A stretch of 64,000 bases of DNA from Turicibacter bilis (GCF_024499055.1 NZ_CP071249.1:1155001-1219000), one strand, 5' to 3'. Shown: positions 1 to 9,233, numbered from the stretch's first letter. Made by a program: numbers and translations. The notes: a model not told the origin generated them from the letters alone.

Positions 1-431
1 GCTCCAATTATACAACCTTTTCCTAATGTAATATTCCCTAATATTTTTGCACCAGTACCTATTGTAACGTTACTTTCAACGGTTGGATGCCGTTTACCTG
101 TAACATCGCCTCTACCGACTCCACCTAATGTAACCCCATGGTACATTGTTACATCATCACCAATAATACTAGTCGCTCCGATAACGACACCTGTTCCATG
201 ATCAATAAATAATCTCTTCCCTATTTGAGCGGCTGGATGAATTTCTATATTAAGACAACATCTTACGATGAACATCATTAATTCTGCAATAAATTTTAAA
301 TGGTGTATATATAAAAAGTGTGCAATACGATACCAAAAGACTGCTTGCACGCCAGGATATAACAAGATAATTTGAATAATATTTCTTGCTGCTGGATCTC
401 TTCTTTTAATAGATTCAAAATACTCTTTCAT
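1..431 (-). CDS. cysE: Serine O-acetyltransferase, 3' end beyond window
   Basis: Transfers an acetyl group from acetyl-CoA to L-serine, giving O-acetylserine for cysteine synthesis in the cytoplasm. Reading the minus strand from an ATG at 431 gives [17 protein letters not shown], then [16 protein letters not shown], the active-site stretch [20 protein letters not shown], and hexapeptide repeats ([33 protein letters not shown]). This is the short Bacillus-type CysE lacking the long N-terminal domain. A GGAGAG ribosome binding site lies about 10 nt before the ATG. The frame stays open to the window edge, so the C-terminus is missing. It is divergent from the SDR gene; a 10-bp inverted repeat lies between them. 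Identification is firm; only the length is unknown. Confidence 0.93.
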   Translation of the reverse strand, partial: MKEYFESIKRRDPAARNIIQIILLYPGVQAVFWYRIAHFLYIHHLKFIAELMMFIVRCCLNIEIHPAAQIGKRLFIDHGTGVVIGATSIIGDDVTMYHGVTLGGVGRGDVTGKRHPTVESNVTIGTGAKILGNITLGKGCIIG

Positions 432-461
432 TTCGCCTCTCTCCTTTTTTACTTGATTCCT

Positions 462-492
462 ATTATTATCGTATGAATCCCTCGATAATAAT
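462..492. promoter_or_regulatory. Perfect inverted repeat in the cysE/SDR intergenic region
   Basis: ATTATTATCG and CGATAATAAT form a perfect 10-bp inverted repeat with an 11-nt spacer, about 30 nt upstream of the cysE start and 90 nt upstream of the SDR start. It carries no T-run on either side, so it looks more like an operator than a terminator. The regulator is not known; a cysteine-responsive repressor would be natural but I cannot match a known site. Confidence 0.35.
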
Positions 493-584
493 TGATTAGT
501 TTTAGCAGGAAAATTAGAGGATATAAAACTGCATAAATCCCACATAATATAATTAACTTTAACCTATAAAGGAGAATCAGATAT

Positions 585-1373
585 ATGAAAAAATTAGCAA
601 ACAAAGTTGCACTTGTTACATCTGGTACACGAGGAATTGGACTACAATGTGTTAAAACGTTGGCTCAGCACGGAGCAACTGTTTATATTGGGGCTCGTCG
701 ATTAGAGGCTGCTAATCAAATCTGTCAAGAATTATTGGAAAATGGCTATGACGCTAAAAGTGTTTACTTTGATGCGACAAAAACAGAAACGTATGAGACT
801 ATGGTCAAGACAGTTATTGAAGAAGCCGGCCACCTAGATATATTAGTTAATAATTATGGGGGGACAGATTCAGAAACTGACTTAGACCTCGTGTCCGGAA
901 ATACTGAAACCTTTTTCAATACGATGAACTTTAATCTCAGTAGTGTTTATCTGCCTTGTAAATTTGCCATTGAACAAATGCTTAAGCAGGAAAGTGGCTC
1001 AATTGTGAATATCTCTTCGATTGGATCAATCTTACCTGATGTAGCTCGATTAGGGTATGGCGTTTCTAAATCAGCTATTAATTCACTAACACAAAATATT
1101 GCAATTCAATATGCGAAACATAACATTCGATGTAATGCCGTTTTACCAGGCTTAATTGCAACGGACGCAGCTCTACAAAATATGTCAGACGACTTTATTC
1201 AATCGTTTCTCAAACACGTCCCACTCCATCGTTTTGGACAACCAGAGGATATTGCTAATGCTGTTTTATTTTTAGCTAGTGACGAATCTTCTTTTATTAC
1301 CGGTCAATTGTTAGAAGTCGCCGGTGGTTTTGGGCTTCCCAGCCCTTTATACGGCGAAACTGTTAAACAATAA
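585..1373 (+). CDS. SDR family NAD(P)-dependent oxidoreductase
   Basis: A 262-residue classical short-chain dehydrogenase/reductase. The N-terminal dinucleotide-binding motif is TSGTRGIG (residues about 12-19), the catalytic tetrad is visible as a Ser in IVNISSIGS and YGVSK (Tyr and Lys, about 165-169), and the C-terminal region has the usual FLASDESSFITGQLLEVAGG. The NNAG structural motif is altered to NNYGG. An AAGGAG site precedes the ATG. The gene stands alone between a divergent cysE and a convergent unknown gene, so context does not reveal the substrate; related enzymes include 3-oxoacyl-ACP reductases and sugar or secondary-alcohol dehydrogenases. The family is certain, the substrate is not. 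Confidence 0.9.
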   Translation: MKKLANKVALVTSGTRGIGLQCVKTLAQHGATVYIGARRLEAANQICQELLENGYDAKSVYFDATKTETYETMVKTVIEEAGHLDILVNNYGGTDSETDLDLVSGNTETFFNTMNFNLSSVYLPCKFAIEQMLKQESGSIVNISSIGSILPDVARLGYGVSKSAINSLTQNIAIQYAKHNIRCNAVLPGLIATDAALQNMSDDFIQSFLKHVPLHRFGQPEDIANAVLFLASDESSFITGQLLEVAGGFGLPSPLYGETVKQ

Positions 1374-1374
1374 T

Positions 1375-1403
1375 AAAAGGTCACCTATGAAAGGTGACCT
1401 TTT
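1375..1403. terminator. Bidirectional intrinsic terminator
   Basis: AAAAGGTCACCT and AGGTGACCTTTT form a 12-bp stem with a 5-nt loop, with A and T runs on both sides. It separates the SDR gene from the convergent gene at 1405. Confidence 0.9.
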
Positions 1404-1404
1404 A

Positions 1405-2244
1405 TTATTTCTTTCTATTTTCTAATTCAACCAGTTGTTGACGTTGTTGTTCTAATTTATGAGCTAATTTTTGATTATGTTCCATTAATTTGGCTGTGAT
1501 ATCTTTTAATTGATTAATTTCTTGATTTTGTTCTTCAATCATCTGTTTCACTTGCTCTCGATGATCACCTTCTACTAAAGCTGCTAAAGCTTCTTTTAAA
1601 TTGTCTGCCATTAAGTTTTCTAAGTACCAAACAACTTCTTTAGCTCTCATACGATAGATTTCAGGTAAAACTGTTTTTTCAATTAAGGTAGCCTCTAATT
1701 CCGATAATTGTTGATTTAGTTTTTTCATTTCATCTCTCATATGATTAGCAAGTAATGAGTTTGGAATTTGTTGATACTCATAACTCATTTTAACTTCTTC
1801 AATAACACTTTCTAATGATGGAATAGGAGCAGGCTTTTGCTTATTTAAATAATATTTAGTTCCTTGTTGATATAGTAGATAAAAAATAACGACCGTAATA
1901 ATAAATAATAAAATAACATATAAGAAATTCACATTAAATATAATTAAGGCATATGATAATAGAACACAGACAATTAAATCAATTAAAATGGCAACTCCTT
2001 TAAAATCTTTCAGTTTCTCAATAAGTCCATTGTAATCTTGATGCGCTTTATACTCTGAGCTATCATAGTATTTTGTTTCTACTGCTTTTAAATGTTCTTG
2101 CTCTGTAGCTACAATTGTTGAATCTAATGAAGCTTTCTTTTTATCTATCTCACGTTTTACAATTTCAATTTCATTAATCATTTCATCTGTTAACCAAAGA
2201 TTAGCGATAATTTCATCTTTTGATAAGCCGTTAACCTCGACCAT
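1405..2244 (-). CDS. Unknown protein with two central membrane segments and flanking coiled coils
   Basis: Not recognised. The 279-residue protein has a charged alpha-helical N-terminal part (about 1-75), two closely spaced hydrophobic segments (about 80-125, including AILIDLIVCVLLSYALIIF and NFLYVILLFIITVVIFYLLY), and a long C-terminal region rich in Glu, Gln, Lys and Leu with strong coiled-coil character (about 165-279), ending in ELENRKK. No signal peptide or catalytic motif is seen. It would sit in the membrane as a hairpin with both coiled coils cytoplasmic, a layout compatible with a scaffold or stress-envelope protein, but no function can be assigned. GGAGAG precedes the ATG. Single-gene unit. 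Confidence 0.75.
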   Translation of the reverse strand: MVEVNGLSKDEIIANLWLTDEMINEIEIVKREIDKKKASLDSTIVATEQEHLKAVETKYYDSSEYKAHQDYNGLIEKLKDFKGVAILIDLIVCVLLSYALIIFNVNFLYVILLFIITVVIFYLLYQQGTKYYLNKQKPAPIPSLESVIEEVKMSYEYQQIPNSLLANHMRDEMKKLNQQLSELEATLIEKTVLPEIYRMRAKEVVWYLENLMADNLKEALAALVEGDHREQVKQMIEEQNQEINQLKDITAKLMEHNQKLAHKLEQQRQQLVELENRKK

Positions 2245-2491
2245 TTATATCTCTCCTTTTATCTTGAAAACAGTCAGTATCTCATTCATTTTTACATATT
2301 ATGTCATACTCGAAATTATAACAACGTTTAATTAAAAATTCAATCATATAGATAGTATAGTCGCTATTTAGGTCATTATATGACTATTGTTCTAAAAATA
2401 TAAAAAAGTCTATATTTTAAAGGATGTGCCTAATTCATTTTTCTTCCCTTGTTATAAGAGATAGTACCCTATTTGTCATATTTTAACTAAT

Positions 2492-2523
2492 AAAAAAGAC
2501 TTTCCCATCAAGATGAGAAAGTC
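2492..2523 (-). terminator. Intrinsic terminator of the S1-domain/pgi operon
   Basis: GACTTTC and GAAAGTC pair around a partly paired CATC/GATG centre; on the minus strand the stem is followed by six Ts. It lies 17 nt past the pgi stop codon. Confidence 0.85.
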
Positions 2524-2539
2524 CTATGTTAGGATTAGA

Positions 2540-3892
2540 TTATTTTAAACGAGCTTCTAATTGAGCTTTTAATTCTTCGTTACCTGGTTTTCCAAGTAAT
2601 GCGAACATGTTTTTCTTGTAAGCTTCTACACCTGGTTGGTCAAATGGGTTAACGCCTAAGATATATCCACTCATTGCACATGCTTTTTCGAAGAAGTATA
2701 CTAAGTATCCAAAGCTATAAGCTGATAATTCTGGTAAATCGATGATTAAGTTTGGAACTCCACCATCAACGTGAGCTAATAATGTTCCTTGGAAGGCTTT
2801 TTTATTAACAAAGTCAATTGTTTGTCCAGCTAAATAGTTTAATCCATCTAAATCTGATTCTTCAGCTTCTAATACAACTTCACGAGTTGGTTTTACTACG
2901 TTTACAACTGTTTCGAAGATGTCACGACGACCTTCTTGAATATATTGTCCCATTGAGTGTAAATCTGTTGAGAATGAAGCAGATGCTGGGAAGATTCCTT
3001 TTTGATCTTTACCTTCTGACTCTCCGAATAATTGTTTCCACCATTCATTGAAGTATAATAATGCTGGTTCGTAGTTGATTAACATTTCGATTGTTTTACC
3101 TTTTGAGTATAATGCGTTACGGATAACTGCATATTGATAAGCTTCGTTTTCTGCTAAGTTTGGATTAGCATATTCAGCACGAGCATCATTTGCTCCACGC
3201 ATCATATCTTCGATGTTGATTCCACTTACAGCGATTGGTAATAATCCTACAGCCGTTAAAACTGAGAAACGCCCACCTACATTATCTGGAACGATGAATG
3301 ATTCGTATCCTTCGCTAGTCGCTAATGTTTTTAATGCTCCTTTAGAAGCGTCAGTTGTTGCGTAGATACGTTTATTAGCTTCTTCACGTCCAACTTTTTC
3401 GATTAATAATTTTTTAAATACGCGGAATGCAATTGCTGGTTCAGTTGTTGTTCCAGATTTAGAGATAACATTGATTGAGAATGTTTTATCCGCTAAGTAT
3501 TCAACTAACTCTTGAACGTAAGTTGAAGAAATATGATGTCCTACAAAGATAATTTGTGGTGCTTTACGTGTTGCTTTATCTTGTAAGTTGTAGAAATGAT
3601 TATTTAATGCTTCAATAGCTGCACGAGCTCCAAGGTAAGATCCACCGATTCCGATAACTAATAATACATCAGAATCTGATTGGATTTTTTCTGCTGCTTT
3701 TTGAATGCGAGCAAATTCGTCTTTATCATAATTTTCAGGTAAGTCAACCCATCCTAAGAAGTCATTACCTGCTCCTGTTTGTTCATGAATACGATTGTGA
3801 AGTACTTTTACTAATTCATTCGCGTATTCTAATTCATGTGGCGCAACAAATGATGCTGCATTCTCATAGTTAAATGATAGGAATTTTCCCAT
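2540..3892 (-). CDS. pgi: Glucose-6-phosphate isomerase
   Basis: Interconverts glucose 6-phosphate and fructose 6-phosphate in glycolysis. At 450 residues it has the short Firmicutes form. Visible signatures are [18 protein letters not shown] (substrate binding, about 80), [16 protein letters not shown] (phosphate-binding SKSGTT, about 143-148), the [15 protein letters not shown] motif, GESEGKD near the catalytic Glu, and the C-terminal Lys region. It follows the S1-domain gene by 4 nt and is almost certainly co-transcribed with it, as in other Firmicutes. A good Shine-Dalgarno (AAGGAGGATT) lies just before the start. The sequence looks intact and functional. Confidence 0.98.
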   Translation of the reverse strand: MGKFLSFNYENAASFVAPHELEYANELVKVLHNRIHEQTGAGNDFLGWVDLPENYDKDEFARIQKAAEKIQSDSDVLLVIGIGGSYLGARAAIEALNNHFYNLQDKATRKAPQIIFVGHHISSTYVQELVEYLADKTFSINVISKSGTTTEPAIAFRVFKKLLIEKVGREEANKRIYATTDASKGALKTLATSEGYESFIVPDNVGGRFSVLTAVGLLPIAVSGINIEDMMRGANDARAEYANPNLAENEAYQYAVIRNALYSKGKTIEMLINYEPALLYFNEWWKQLFGESEGKDQKGIFPASASFSTDLHSMGQYIQEGRRDIFETVVNVVKPTREVVLEAEESDLDGLNYLAGQTIDFVNKKAFQGTLLAHVDGGVPNLIIDLPELSAYSFGYLVYFFEKACAMSGYILGVNPFDQPGVEAYKKNMFALLGKPGNEELKAQLEARLK

Positions 3893-3896
3893 TGTG

Positions 3897-4268
3897 TTAA
3901 TCCTCCTTGTTAACCCTTGCTATTTTCTCGAGTGAGTCTCGAATCCAAATGGGTAAATGTTGGGCTAGTGGTGCAAATCCACTTGAAGTCTCAAAGTCAG
4001 ACGCCTTCATACGATGATATCGGTAATTATTATTTGCAACACCCTTTAAACTTAACCGAGCTTGATGATTATCCGAATTAAATTTAAGGACTTTTACATC
4101 AATATATTGACCGATGTTAACAAAATCACGGATATCTTTCACATATCCGTCCGACAGTTCTGAGATATGAATTAATCCATTACAATCTTCACTCAATTGG
4201 ACGAACGCACCATAAGATTGGATACCAGTAACTTTCCCTCGTACGATACTCCCTTCTTTGATTTTCAT
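3897..4268 (-). CDS. S1 RNA-binding domain protein (YugI/GSP13/CvfD type)
   Basis: A 123-residue protein whose first 75 residues form one S1 domain: [20 protein letters not shown], followed by [33 protein letters not shown] short basic tail ([17 protein letters not shown]) follows. It belongs to the small ribosome-associated S1 proteins known as YugI, general stress protein 13 or CvfD, implicated in post-transcriptional regulation under stress. Starting at ATG 4268 with GAGGTG 9 nt upstream. It is the first gene of a two-gene operon with pgi. An S1 domain is also found in tex or rpsA, but the length excludes those. Confidence 0.88.
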   Translation of the reverse strand: MKIKEGSIVRGKVTGIQSYGAFVQLSEDCNGLIHISELSDGYVKDIRDFVNIGQYIDVKVLKFNSDNHQARLSLKGVANNNYRYHRMKASDFETSSGFAPLAQHLPIWIRDSLEKIARVNKED

Positions 4269-4661
4269 CGTTTACACCTCAGTTCATACATACCCTTTCA
4301 TTATATCATAAAGTTTTTTCCATATAATCGATATTGTGAATTTTTTTTACTTTGGATTTATTTTTTTATGTATCATCGGTTATCTACAGGTAAAAAAGTG
4401 TAATAAACCCTTTTATATTATATTTCTATTAGGCTCTTAAAAAGATTCTGATTGATGTGTTCTATGATGCATCAATCTTATTTTTATACTAAGACTCTAG
4501 TTATCATATTAAAATTTATTTAGCTAATTTAAAGAATATTAGTAACTCAAACGTTACCTTGCTATATCAATATAACATGATAACTTGTACAATTTAAACT
4601 ATTGTCTGTTTGATTATATGATTAATTTCTAAACATAAGTCATTCTTTTTAATCATCATAA
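4269..4661. other. Gene-free intergenic region
   Basis: About 390 AT-rich bases between the S1-domain gene start and the terminator of the ferredoxin reductase gene. It holds the promoter region of the S1/pgi operon and one stem-loop (GATTGATG ... CATCAATC, about 4450-4477) flanked by A/T runs, which may be a degenerate terminator. No convincing coding frame or start site was found. Confidence 0.5.
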
Positions 4662-4695
4662 AAGCCTTAGAGATTAAATTCATTCTCTAAGGCTT
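4662..4695 (-). terminator. Intrinsic terminator of the ferredoxin-NADP reductase gene
   Basis: AAGCCTTAGAGA and TCTCTAAGGCTT form a perfect 12-bp stem 30 nt past the stop codon. The T-run is short on the minus strand (GGCTTTTATG). Confidence 0.8.
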
Positions 4696-4725
4696 CTTTT
4701 CGTGATGCTCGATTCTAAGATGTTT

Positions 4726-5718
4726 TTATTTCATCATGGCAGAGCTATGTTTATGACGATGTACTTTTTCAGGATATGCATAAGCAATCGCTGCATTAAT
4801 GGCAACAACCACTTCACCAAATCCTGTTGTAATCATTTTGATTTTTCCATCGAACGTACAAGCATCTCCCGCTGCGAAGATTCCGTTGATACTTGTTTGT
4901 TGGCTAATATCTACACAAAGTGCATTTTTATCTAATTCTAAATCCCACTCTTTAATTGGTCCAAGAGATGAAATAAACCCATATAAAACAATAACTTCAT
5001 CAGCATGCACTAATTTTGTTTCATTAGTTGTTACGTTTGTTAATTCAACAGCCGTGACACGTCCGTTTTCTCCAGTTAAGCCTGCAGCCACATATGGCGT
5101 TAAGATTTCTACATTTGAAGCTTTTAAGTTCTCAACGCTAGAAGCATGTGCTCTAAATTCATCGCGACGATGAACGATTGAGACATTTTTAGCAACTCCA
5201 TCAAGCATTAATGCCCAGTCGACAGCTGAGTCTCCTCCACCAAAGATAACAACGTCTTTTCCTTTAAAGGTTTCCATTGTTGAAACGAAGTAATGAATAT
5301 TTGAAAACTCATCGGCATTGGCAACGTCTAATTTACGAGGTGTAAATGCTCCATTTCCAGCGGTAATGACAATTGAACGAGAATAATGGCATTCTTTATC
5401 CGTACAGATTTTGAATGTTCCATCTTCTAACTTTTCAACAGTTTGTACGTTTGTGTTAGTCACTACGTCAATTCGATCTTTAAACTGATCCATTTGAACT
5501 TTTAATTGTTCAATCATTTCACCTGCTTTAATTTTCGGATGACCTGGTAAATCATAGATGTACTTTTCAGGATATAAGGCAGCTAATTGTCCCCCCAGCT
5601 CCGGTAAAGCATCAATAATTTTTGTTGTCATTCCGTGCATTCCTGCATAAAATGCACCGTAGATTCCAACAGGCCCAGCTCCGATAATTGTTAAATCATA
5701 AATTTTTTCCGTCATCAT
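4726..5718 (-). CDS. Ferredoxin--NADP(+) reductase, thioredoxin-reductase-like (YumC type)
   Basis: Passes electrons between NADPH and ferredoxin or flavodoxin. The 330-residue protein has an N-terminal FAD motif GAGPVGIYGAFYAG, PELGGQLAALYPEKYIYDL, an NADPH-binding motif GGGDSAVDWAL (about 160-170), and FAAGDACTF near the C-terminus. The CxxC redox pair of true thioredoxin reductases is absent, which places it in the YumC-type FNR family. The tail (HRHKHSSAMMK) is histidine and methionine rich. GAGGTGAAG points to ATG 5718; a GTG two codons upstream and an ATG one codon downstream are alternatives. Single-gene unit in the yui/yum/yut block. High confidence in family. Confidence 0.93.
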   Translation of the reverse strand: MMTEKIYDLTIIGAGPVGIYGAFYAGMHGMTTKIIDALPELGGQLAALYPEKYIYDLPGHPKIKAGEMIEQLKVQMDQFKDRIDVVTNTNVQTVEKLEDGTFKICTDKECHYSRSIVITAGNGAFTPRKLDVANADEFSNIHYFVSTMETFKGKDVVIFGGGDSAVDWALMLDGVAKNVSIVHRRDEFRAHASSVENLKASNVEILTPYVAAGLTGENGRVTAVELTNVTTNETKLVHADEVIVLYGFISSLGPIKEWDLELDKNALCVDISQQTSINGIFAAGDACTFDGKIKMITTGFGEVVVAINAAIAYAYPEKVHRHKHSSAMMK

Positions 5719-5830
5719 CTTCACCTCTTTTTATATGATTACTACTTCTATAGTCAGCTTGTATTCACGACATTTTACAGCTTTAACTTGGATGCGTTAA
5801 ATGTAAATTTCATTTCTGTTTATATATATA

Positions 5831-5874
5831 AGTCCCGATAAGTTTTTCACATCGTAAAAACTTTTATCGGGACT
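5831..5874. repeat. Long perfect-arm hairpin upstream of the FNR gene
   Basis: AGTCCCGATAAGTTTTT pairs with AAAAACTTTTATCGGGACT (17 paired positions, one 2-nt bulge) around an 8-nt loop. It lies between the yuiD stop and the FNR start, both on the minus strand, so it may end the pgpA-yuiD transcript. It lacks an external T-run on that strand, which is unusual for a terminator of this strength. Confidence 0.55.
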
Positions 5875-6000
5875 ATAGGATGCCTTACTACCAACGTATT
5901 TTGATAACTAAGACTGATGATAAAAACGTGAAATGCATTTTGGTTTATATATAGTATAACTAAAACCAACACTTAAAACAACTTTTTCACATTAAAAGTT

Positions 6001-6465
6001 CTAAATAACTCCTGCGATAATTCCATAGATAACGGCAACAAAGATTCCAAATAACGTTCCACAGAACGTTTCTAGTGGTTCATGACCTAACAATTCTTTA
6101 AATCGCTTTTGATAGGTTTCATCTTGAAAGACTGAGAGATTTCCTGTCTTCATTAAATCATCCAATAATTGATTTAACATTTTGGCATGTTGCCCCGCAT
6201 GACGACGAATTCCCATCGCATCATAAATGACCACTGCTGCAAAACAAAAAGAGATAGCAAATGCAGTTGAATCGATTCCATTAACGAATGCGACTGCTGT
6301 TGCAAGGGCAGCAACAAAAGCCGAATGTGAACTCGGCATTCCTCCCGTTGATAAAACAAGTGTTGGTCGCCACTCTTTTTTTGTAATCAAACGAAGTGGG
6401 ACTTTAATAATTTGCGCTAATACATTAGCTAAGATTGCAGATTCTAATACATAATTAAACCACAT
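6001..6465 (-). CDS. Divergent PAP2 family (DUF212) membrane protein, YuiD-like
   Basis: A 154-residue membrane protein of the YuiD/DUF212 family, distantly related to PAP2 phosphatases. Typical family motifs are STGGMPSSHSAFVAALATAV (about 39-58), VVIYDAMGIRRHAGQHA, and GHEPLETFCGTLFGI near the end. It has about four hydrophobic segments. The family is thought to act on a phospholipid or prenyl phosphate, though the B. subtilis member is uncharacterised. It follows pgpA by 31 nt, so a lipid-phosphate role is plausible. The start has GGGGGGAG 6 nt upstream. Family call is firm, function is not. Confidence 0.9.
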   Translation of the reverse strand: MWFNYVLESAILANVLAQIIKVPLRLITKKEWRPTLVLSTGGMPSSHSAFVAALATAVAFVNGIDSTAFAISFCFAAVVIYDAMGIRRHAGQHAKMLNQLLDDLMKTGNLSVFQDETYQKRFKELLGHEPLETFCGTLFGIFVAVIYGIIAGVI

Positions 6466-6496
6466 TGTAACTCCCCCCTTTTGCTAATAAGAAAAA

Positions 6497-6985
6497 TTAT
6501 ACTTCCCGACGATGTGCGATTCGACTAGCGGCAGCTGCTGCAATAGCCCCGACTAAATCATCCATAAAGGTTTGACAACATCCTTCTGCTTTCCCTTTTT
6601 TATCAACTTCACCTAAAATTCCTGGTTTAAGCTTATCAATATAACCGTAATTTGTAAACCCAATCGATCCATAAACATTTAAAATCGAAAATGCGAGAAC
6701 TTCATCAATTCCATATAAAGAGTAGTCATGATCGACCATTTCTTGTAACGGCTCTCCTAATAAATTCATTTCTGCCAATTCATCTAATCGAATGCCTGTT
6801 AGGACGGCATTTTGAACTTCTCGTTTTTTAAGAACAGCCTTGACGTTATGAAGACAAACCTCTAACGTTAATCCTTCATAATAGTTTGACTGTAGAAAAT
6901 ACGTTAATTCTGCAATTTGTTCGAGTGTTACGCCTCTCTCATTAATTTTCTTTATGACTAATTCTTCTAATGCTTTTTGATCCAT
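6497..6985 (-). CDS. Phosphatidylglycerophosphatase A family protein (YutG type)
   Basis: A 162-residue protein of the PgpA family as in B. subtilis YutG. The family core is GYIDKLKPGILGE (about 118-130), EGCCQTFMDDLVGAIAAAAA (about 137-156), with the acidic D-D pair expected to bind metal. Unlike E. coli PgpA it has an N-terminal helical domain (about 1-60) and few hydrophobic segments. Its likely reaction is dephosphorylation of phosphatidylglycerol phosphate in phospholipid synthesis. It is followed by yuiD (31-nt gap) and divergent from a YutH-like gene, the same grouping as in Bacillus. A GAAGGG site lies 10 nt ahead of the ATG. Confidence 0.88.
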   Translation of the reverse strand: MDQKALEELVIKKINERGVTLEQIAELTYFLQSNYYEGLTLEVCLHNVKAVLKKREVQNAVLTGIRLDELAEMNLLGEPLQEMVDHDYSLYGIDEVLAFSILNVYGSIGFTNYGYIDKLKPGILGEVDKKGKAEGCCQTFMDDLVGAIAAAAASRIAHRREV

Positions 6986-7076
6986 CTTAAATTCATCCCT
7001 TCAATTATCATATTTATATGTCACACGCGCATAGATATAGATTAGATACTTATTTTTAAATTTGAGGATGATCTGA

Positions 7077-7997
7077 ATGAAGGAGCTAATTAATTGGTAT
7101 TATCAACTCCAAATTGACCATTTAGAACAATTAAACGATATCTATTATACGAAGTTAGGTGACCGTTACATTTATATTATATCAGTTGGAAAAGAGAAAA
7201 ATACAATTTTTTTCCATCTTCTACAATTTTTACACTATAGTACGCAGCAACGAATTCTATTATCAAAGGATAATACAACGACAGTGTTATTCGAAGGACA
7301 ACACTACTATGTGTTAGAGTCTACTGTCATACTACATGATTTTATCGACATTCGCACACTCCAGATTCCCATCATTTATCCAGAACCGTATGCACTTGCC
7401 CCTGAATTAAAAGAGCGTTGGACAGCCAAAAATCGATTACATGAAGAACAATTGAACATCTTAATCGATCAACTATCCGCAGATGACCGACTCTTATTCT
7501 TCGACTTGGCTACTTATTATATTCATCTAAATGAGCAAGCTTATACATTTATCAATGAACTGATCGAGGTCAAGTACCCTGTTTCTTTATGTCATATGCG
7601 CCTGACTCCAACCAGTTATAAATTTGAATGTTTCTGTCCTAAGCTATTGACTTTAGATAATAAGTCTCGCTGCTACTGCGAATATATTCGTCACCTCTAT
7701 TTAATGAATCAGGATTTAGTTCAAGTGCGATCATTTGTTCAAATTGTGAATCAAGTTAATCCACTTAGTCAAGAAGAATGGAAGCTTTTATATGCAAGAT
7801 TATTTTTCCCTACTCAGTTTTACGATGCATTATTTAGCTTAAGAGAAGGTGAAAAAGTCAATATTCCATTAATCTACGAGCAAGCGCTTAGCTATGCTAA
7901 ATTACTCTATCAATTACCGTATGAAGTATATCGAAGCAATTTAATTGAACTTCGTGTTCCTGAATGGGTCAAAACGGAGGCATTGTCAAAAAATTAA
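7077..7997 (+). CDS. YutH-like (CotS-family related) protein
   Basis: The 306-residue protein has no strong motif, but its size, its N-terminal pattern (two antiparallel strands LGDRYIYIISVG, then a helical stretch FFHLLQFLHY), its LDNKSRCYCEYIRHLYL segment and its position next to yutG and yutI match spore-coat-associated YutH, a degenerate kinase-fold relative of CotS. No signal peptide and no clear ATP-binding loop are seen, so if it belongs to this family it is probably not an active kinase. GAGGATG lies 8 nt before the ATG. The alternative is a lineage-specific unknown; the call relies largely on gene order. Confidence 0.55.
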   Translation: MKELINWYYQLQIDHLEQLNDIYYTKLGDRYIYIISVGKEKNTIFFHLLQFLHYSTQQRILLSKDNTTTVLFEGQHYYVLESTVILHDFIDIRTLQIPIIYPEPYALAPELKERWTAKNRLHEEQLNILIDQLSADDRLLFFDLATYYIHLNEQAYTFINELIEVKYPVSLCHMRLTPTSYKFECFCPKLLTLDNKSRCYCEYIRHLYLMNQDLVQVRSFVQIVNQVNPLSQEEWKLLYARLFFPTQFYDALFSLREGEKVNIPLIYEQALSYAKLLYQLPYEVYRSNLIELRVPEWVKTEALSKN

Positions 7998-8007
7998 ATA
8001 AAATGGT

Positions 8008-8055
8008 AAAAAAAGAGGACCTACTCGAATATAACTAGTAGAGGACCTCTTTTTT
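8008..8055. terminator. Bidirectional intrinsic terminator
   Basis: AAAAAAGAGGACC...ACT and AGTAG...CCTCTTTTTT form an imperfect long stem between the convergent YutH-like and NifU-like genes, with A/T runs on both sides. Confidence 0.85.
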
Positions 8056-8059
8056 ACTA

Positions 8060-8302
8060 TTATGCTAAATATTCTTCAATATTTTCAACGCCGATAACAC
8101 CAGGAACTTCTTCTAATAGAATTTGTTCAATTCCGTCTTTTAACGTAGAGTCCATTGAGGCACAGCCAACACATGCACCTAACATTTGGACATAGACAAT
8201 TCCATCTTCGAATTTAACATATTCAACATCCCCACCATCACGTTGTAAGTAGGGTCTTAATTTTTCTAGAATTTCAACGATCTGTTTTTCTGTTTCGTTC
8301 AC
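8060..8302 (-). CDS. NifU C-terminal-domain Fe-S scaffold (YutI type)
   Basis: An 80-residue protein of the Nfu family that carries and delivers [4Fe-4S] clusters. It has the typical KLRPYLQRDGGDVEYV start and the cluster-binding GACVGCASMDSTLK with the CxxC pair, followed by GIEQILLEEVPGVIGVENI. GAGGTG supports the GTG at 8302 as start; a second GTG at 8311 overlaps that site and is less likely. The gene lies convergent to the YutH-like gene and divergent from dapF, as in the Bacillus yut block. Well supported. Confidence 0.93.
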   Translation of the reverse strand: MNETEKQIVEILEKLRPYLQRDGGDVEYVKFEDGIVYVQMLGACVGCASMDSTLKDGIEQILLEEVPGVIGVENIEEYLA

Positions 8303-8384
8303 TTCGATCACCTCATTAGATACTAGTTAAATTATAAAACGTAGCCCTGAAAAAGTAAACAGATATACATAAGGAGGAATACCT

Positions 8385-9233
8385 TTGCAACCTATTTTTT
8401 TCACTAAATTATCGACAATTGGCAATAACTATTTAATTTTAAATTATCTTGAACAACCAGAGCTCTCTTTAGATTATGCCAATTTAGCTAAACATATAAC
8501 TAATCCTCGAACTGGAATTTTAGCAGATGGAATCATTATCTTGCTTCCATCCGAACTTGCTGATTTTAAAATGATTATTTATAACCGAGATGGTTCTCGT
8601 GCCAAAACATGTGGAAATGGGTTACGGCTCATCGGGCATTATTTATTAGAGATTGAACGTTTTAATCAGCCTCAAATCACAATTGAAACTGACTCTAACG
8701 TTTCCATTTTAACACATGAAGAGGATTTAATAACAGTTGATTTAGGGTTCGCCCATTCACTCATCGATCCTTGTCATCCCCTTTCCCTAAAAAGTCAAGT
8801 GACTGACTACTGTGGGGATATTGAAACGCCATATGGAATTTGGCAAGCAGATATGATTTCCATGGGAAATCCTCACTTCATCATTTATACTGATGATGAC
8901 CACGAGGCATTTGAGGAAGAAATGGAACGAATTTCAAAAAATTATGATGTTAATGTTGGGATGTTAACAGTTATTAATCCAAATGAATTATTATTAACCA
9001 CTTACGAACGCGGCTCTGGTTTGACTAGTGCTTGCGGGACGAATGCGGCTGCTGCTGTGGCCAGTGCAGTGGCGAGACGGCAAGTGAATCCATATGAATT
9101 GATCACGGTACATTTACCAGGCGGTGATCTTTATTTAAAATGGAATGAAGAGGCACATCTTTTGGCAACCGGACATTGCACTAAAATTTGTTGCGGGACT
9201 TATTTTTTTGAAGGTGAAAAAAAGGACTTTTAA
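8385..9233 (+). CDS. dapF: Diaminopimelate epimerase
   Basis: Converts LL- to meso-diaminopimelate for lysine and peptidoglycan synthesis. The 282-residue protein has both catalytic cysteines in their motifs: RAKTCGNGLRLIGHY (about 70-84) and SACGTNAAAAVASAVAR (about 212-228). Substrate-binding MGNPHF is present. The start is TTG, set by AAGGAGG at 8371-8377, eight bases upstream; no better ATG lies nearby. Its stop codon is embedded in a palindromic terminator shared with the convergent HAD gene. The N-terminal NNYLIL replaces the common ND.. motif but the enzyme looks complete. Confidence 0.95.
   Translation: MQPIFFTKLSTIGNNYLILNYLEQPELSLDYANLAKHITNPRTGILADGIIILLPSELADFKMIIYNRDGSRAKTCGNGLRLIGHYLLEIERFNQPQITIETDSNVSILTHEEDLITVDLGFAHSLIDPCHPLSLKSQVTDYCGDIETPYGIWQADMISMGNPHFIIYTDDDHEAFEEEMERISKNYDVNVGMLTVINPNELLLTTYERGSGLTSACGTNAAAAVASAVARRQVNPYELITVHLPGGDLYLKWNEEAHLLATGHCTKICCGTYFFEGEKKDF

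Noticed and set aside
4197-4403. Small plus-strand frame next to the S1-domain gene
   Set aside because: It is antisense to the S1 gene start, and its sequence looks like translated promoter DNA.
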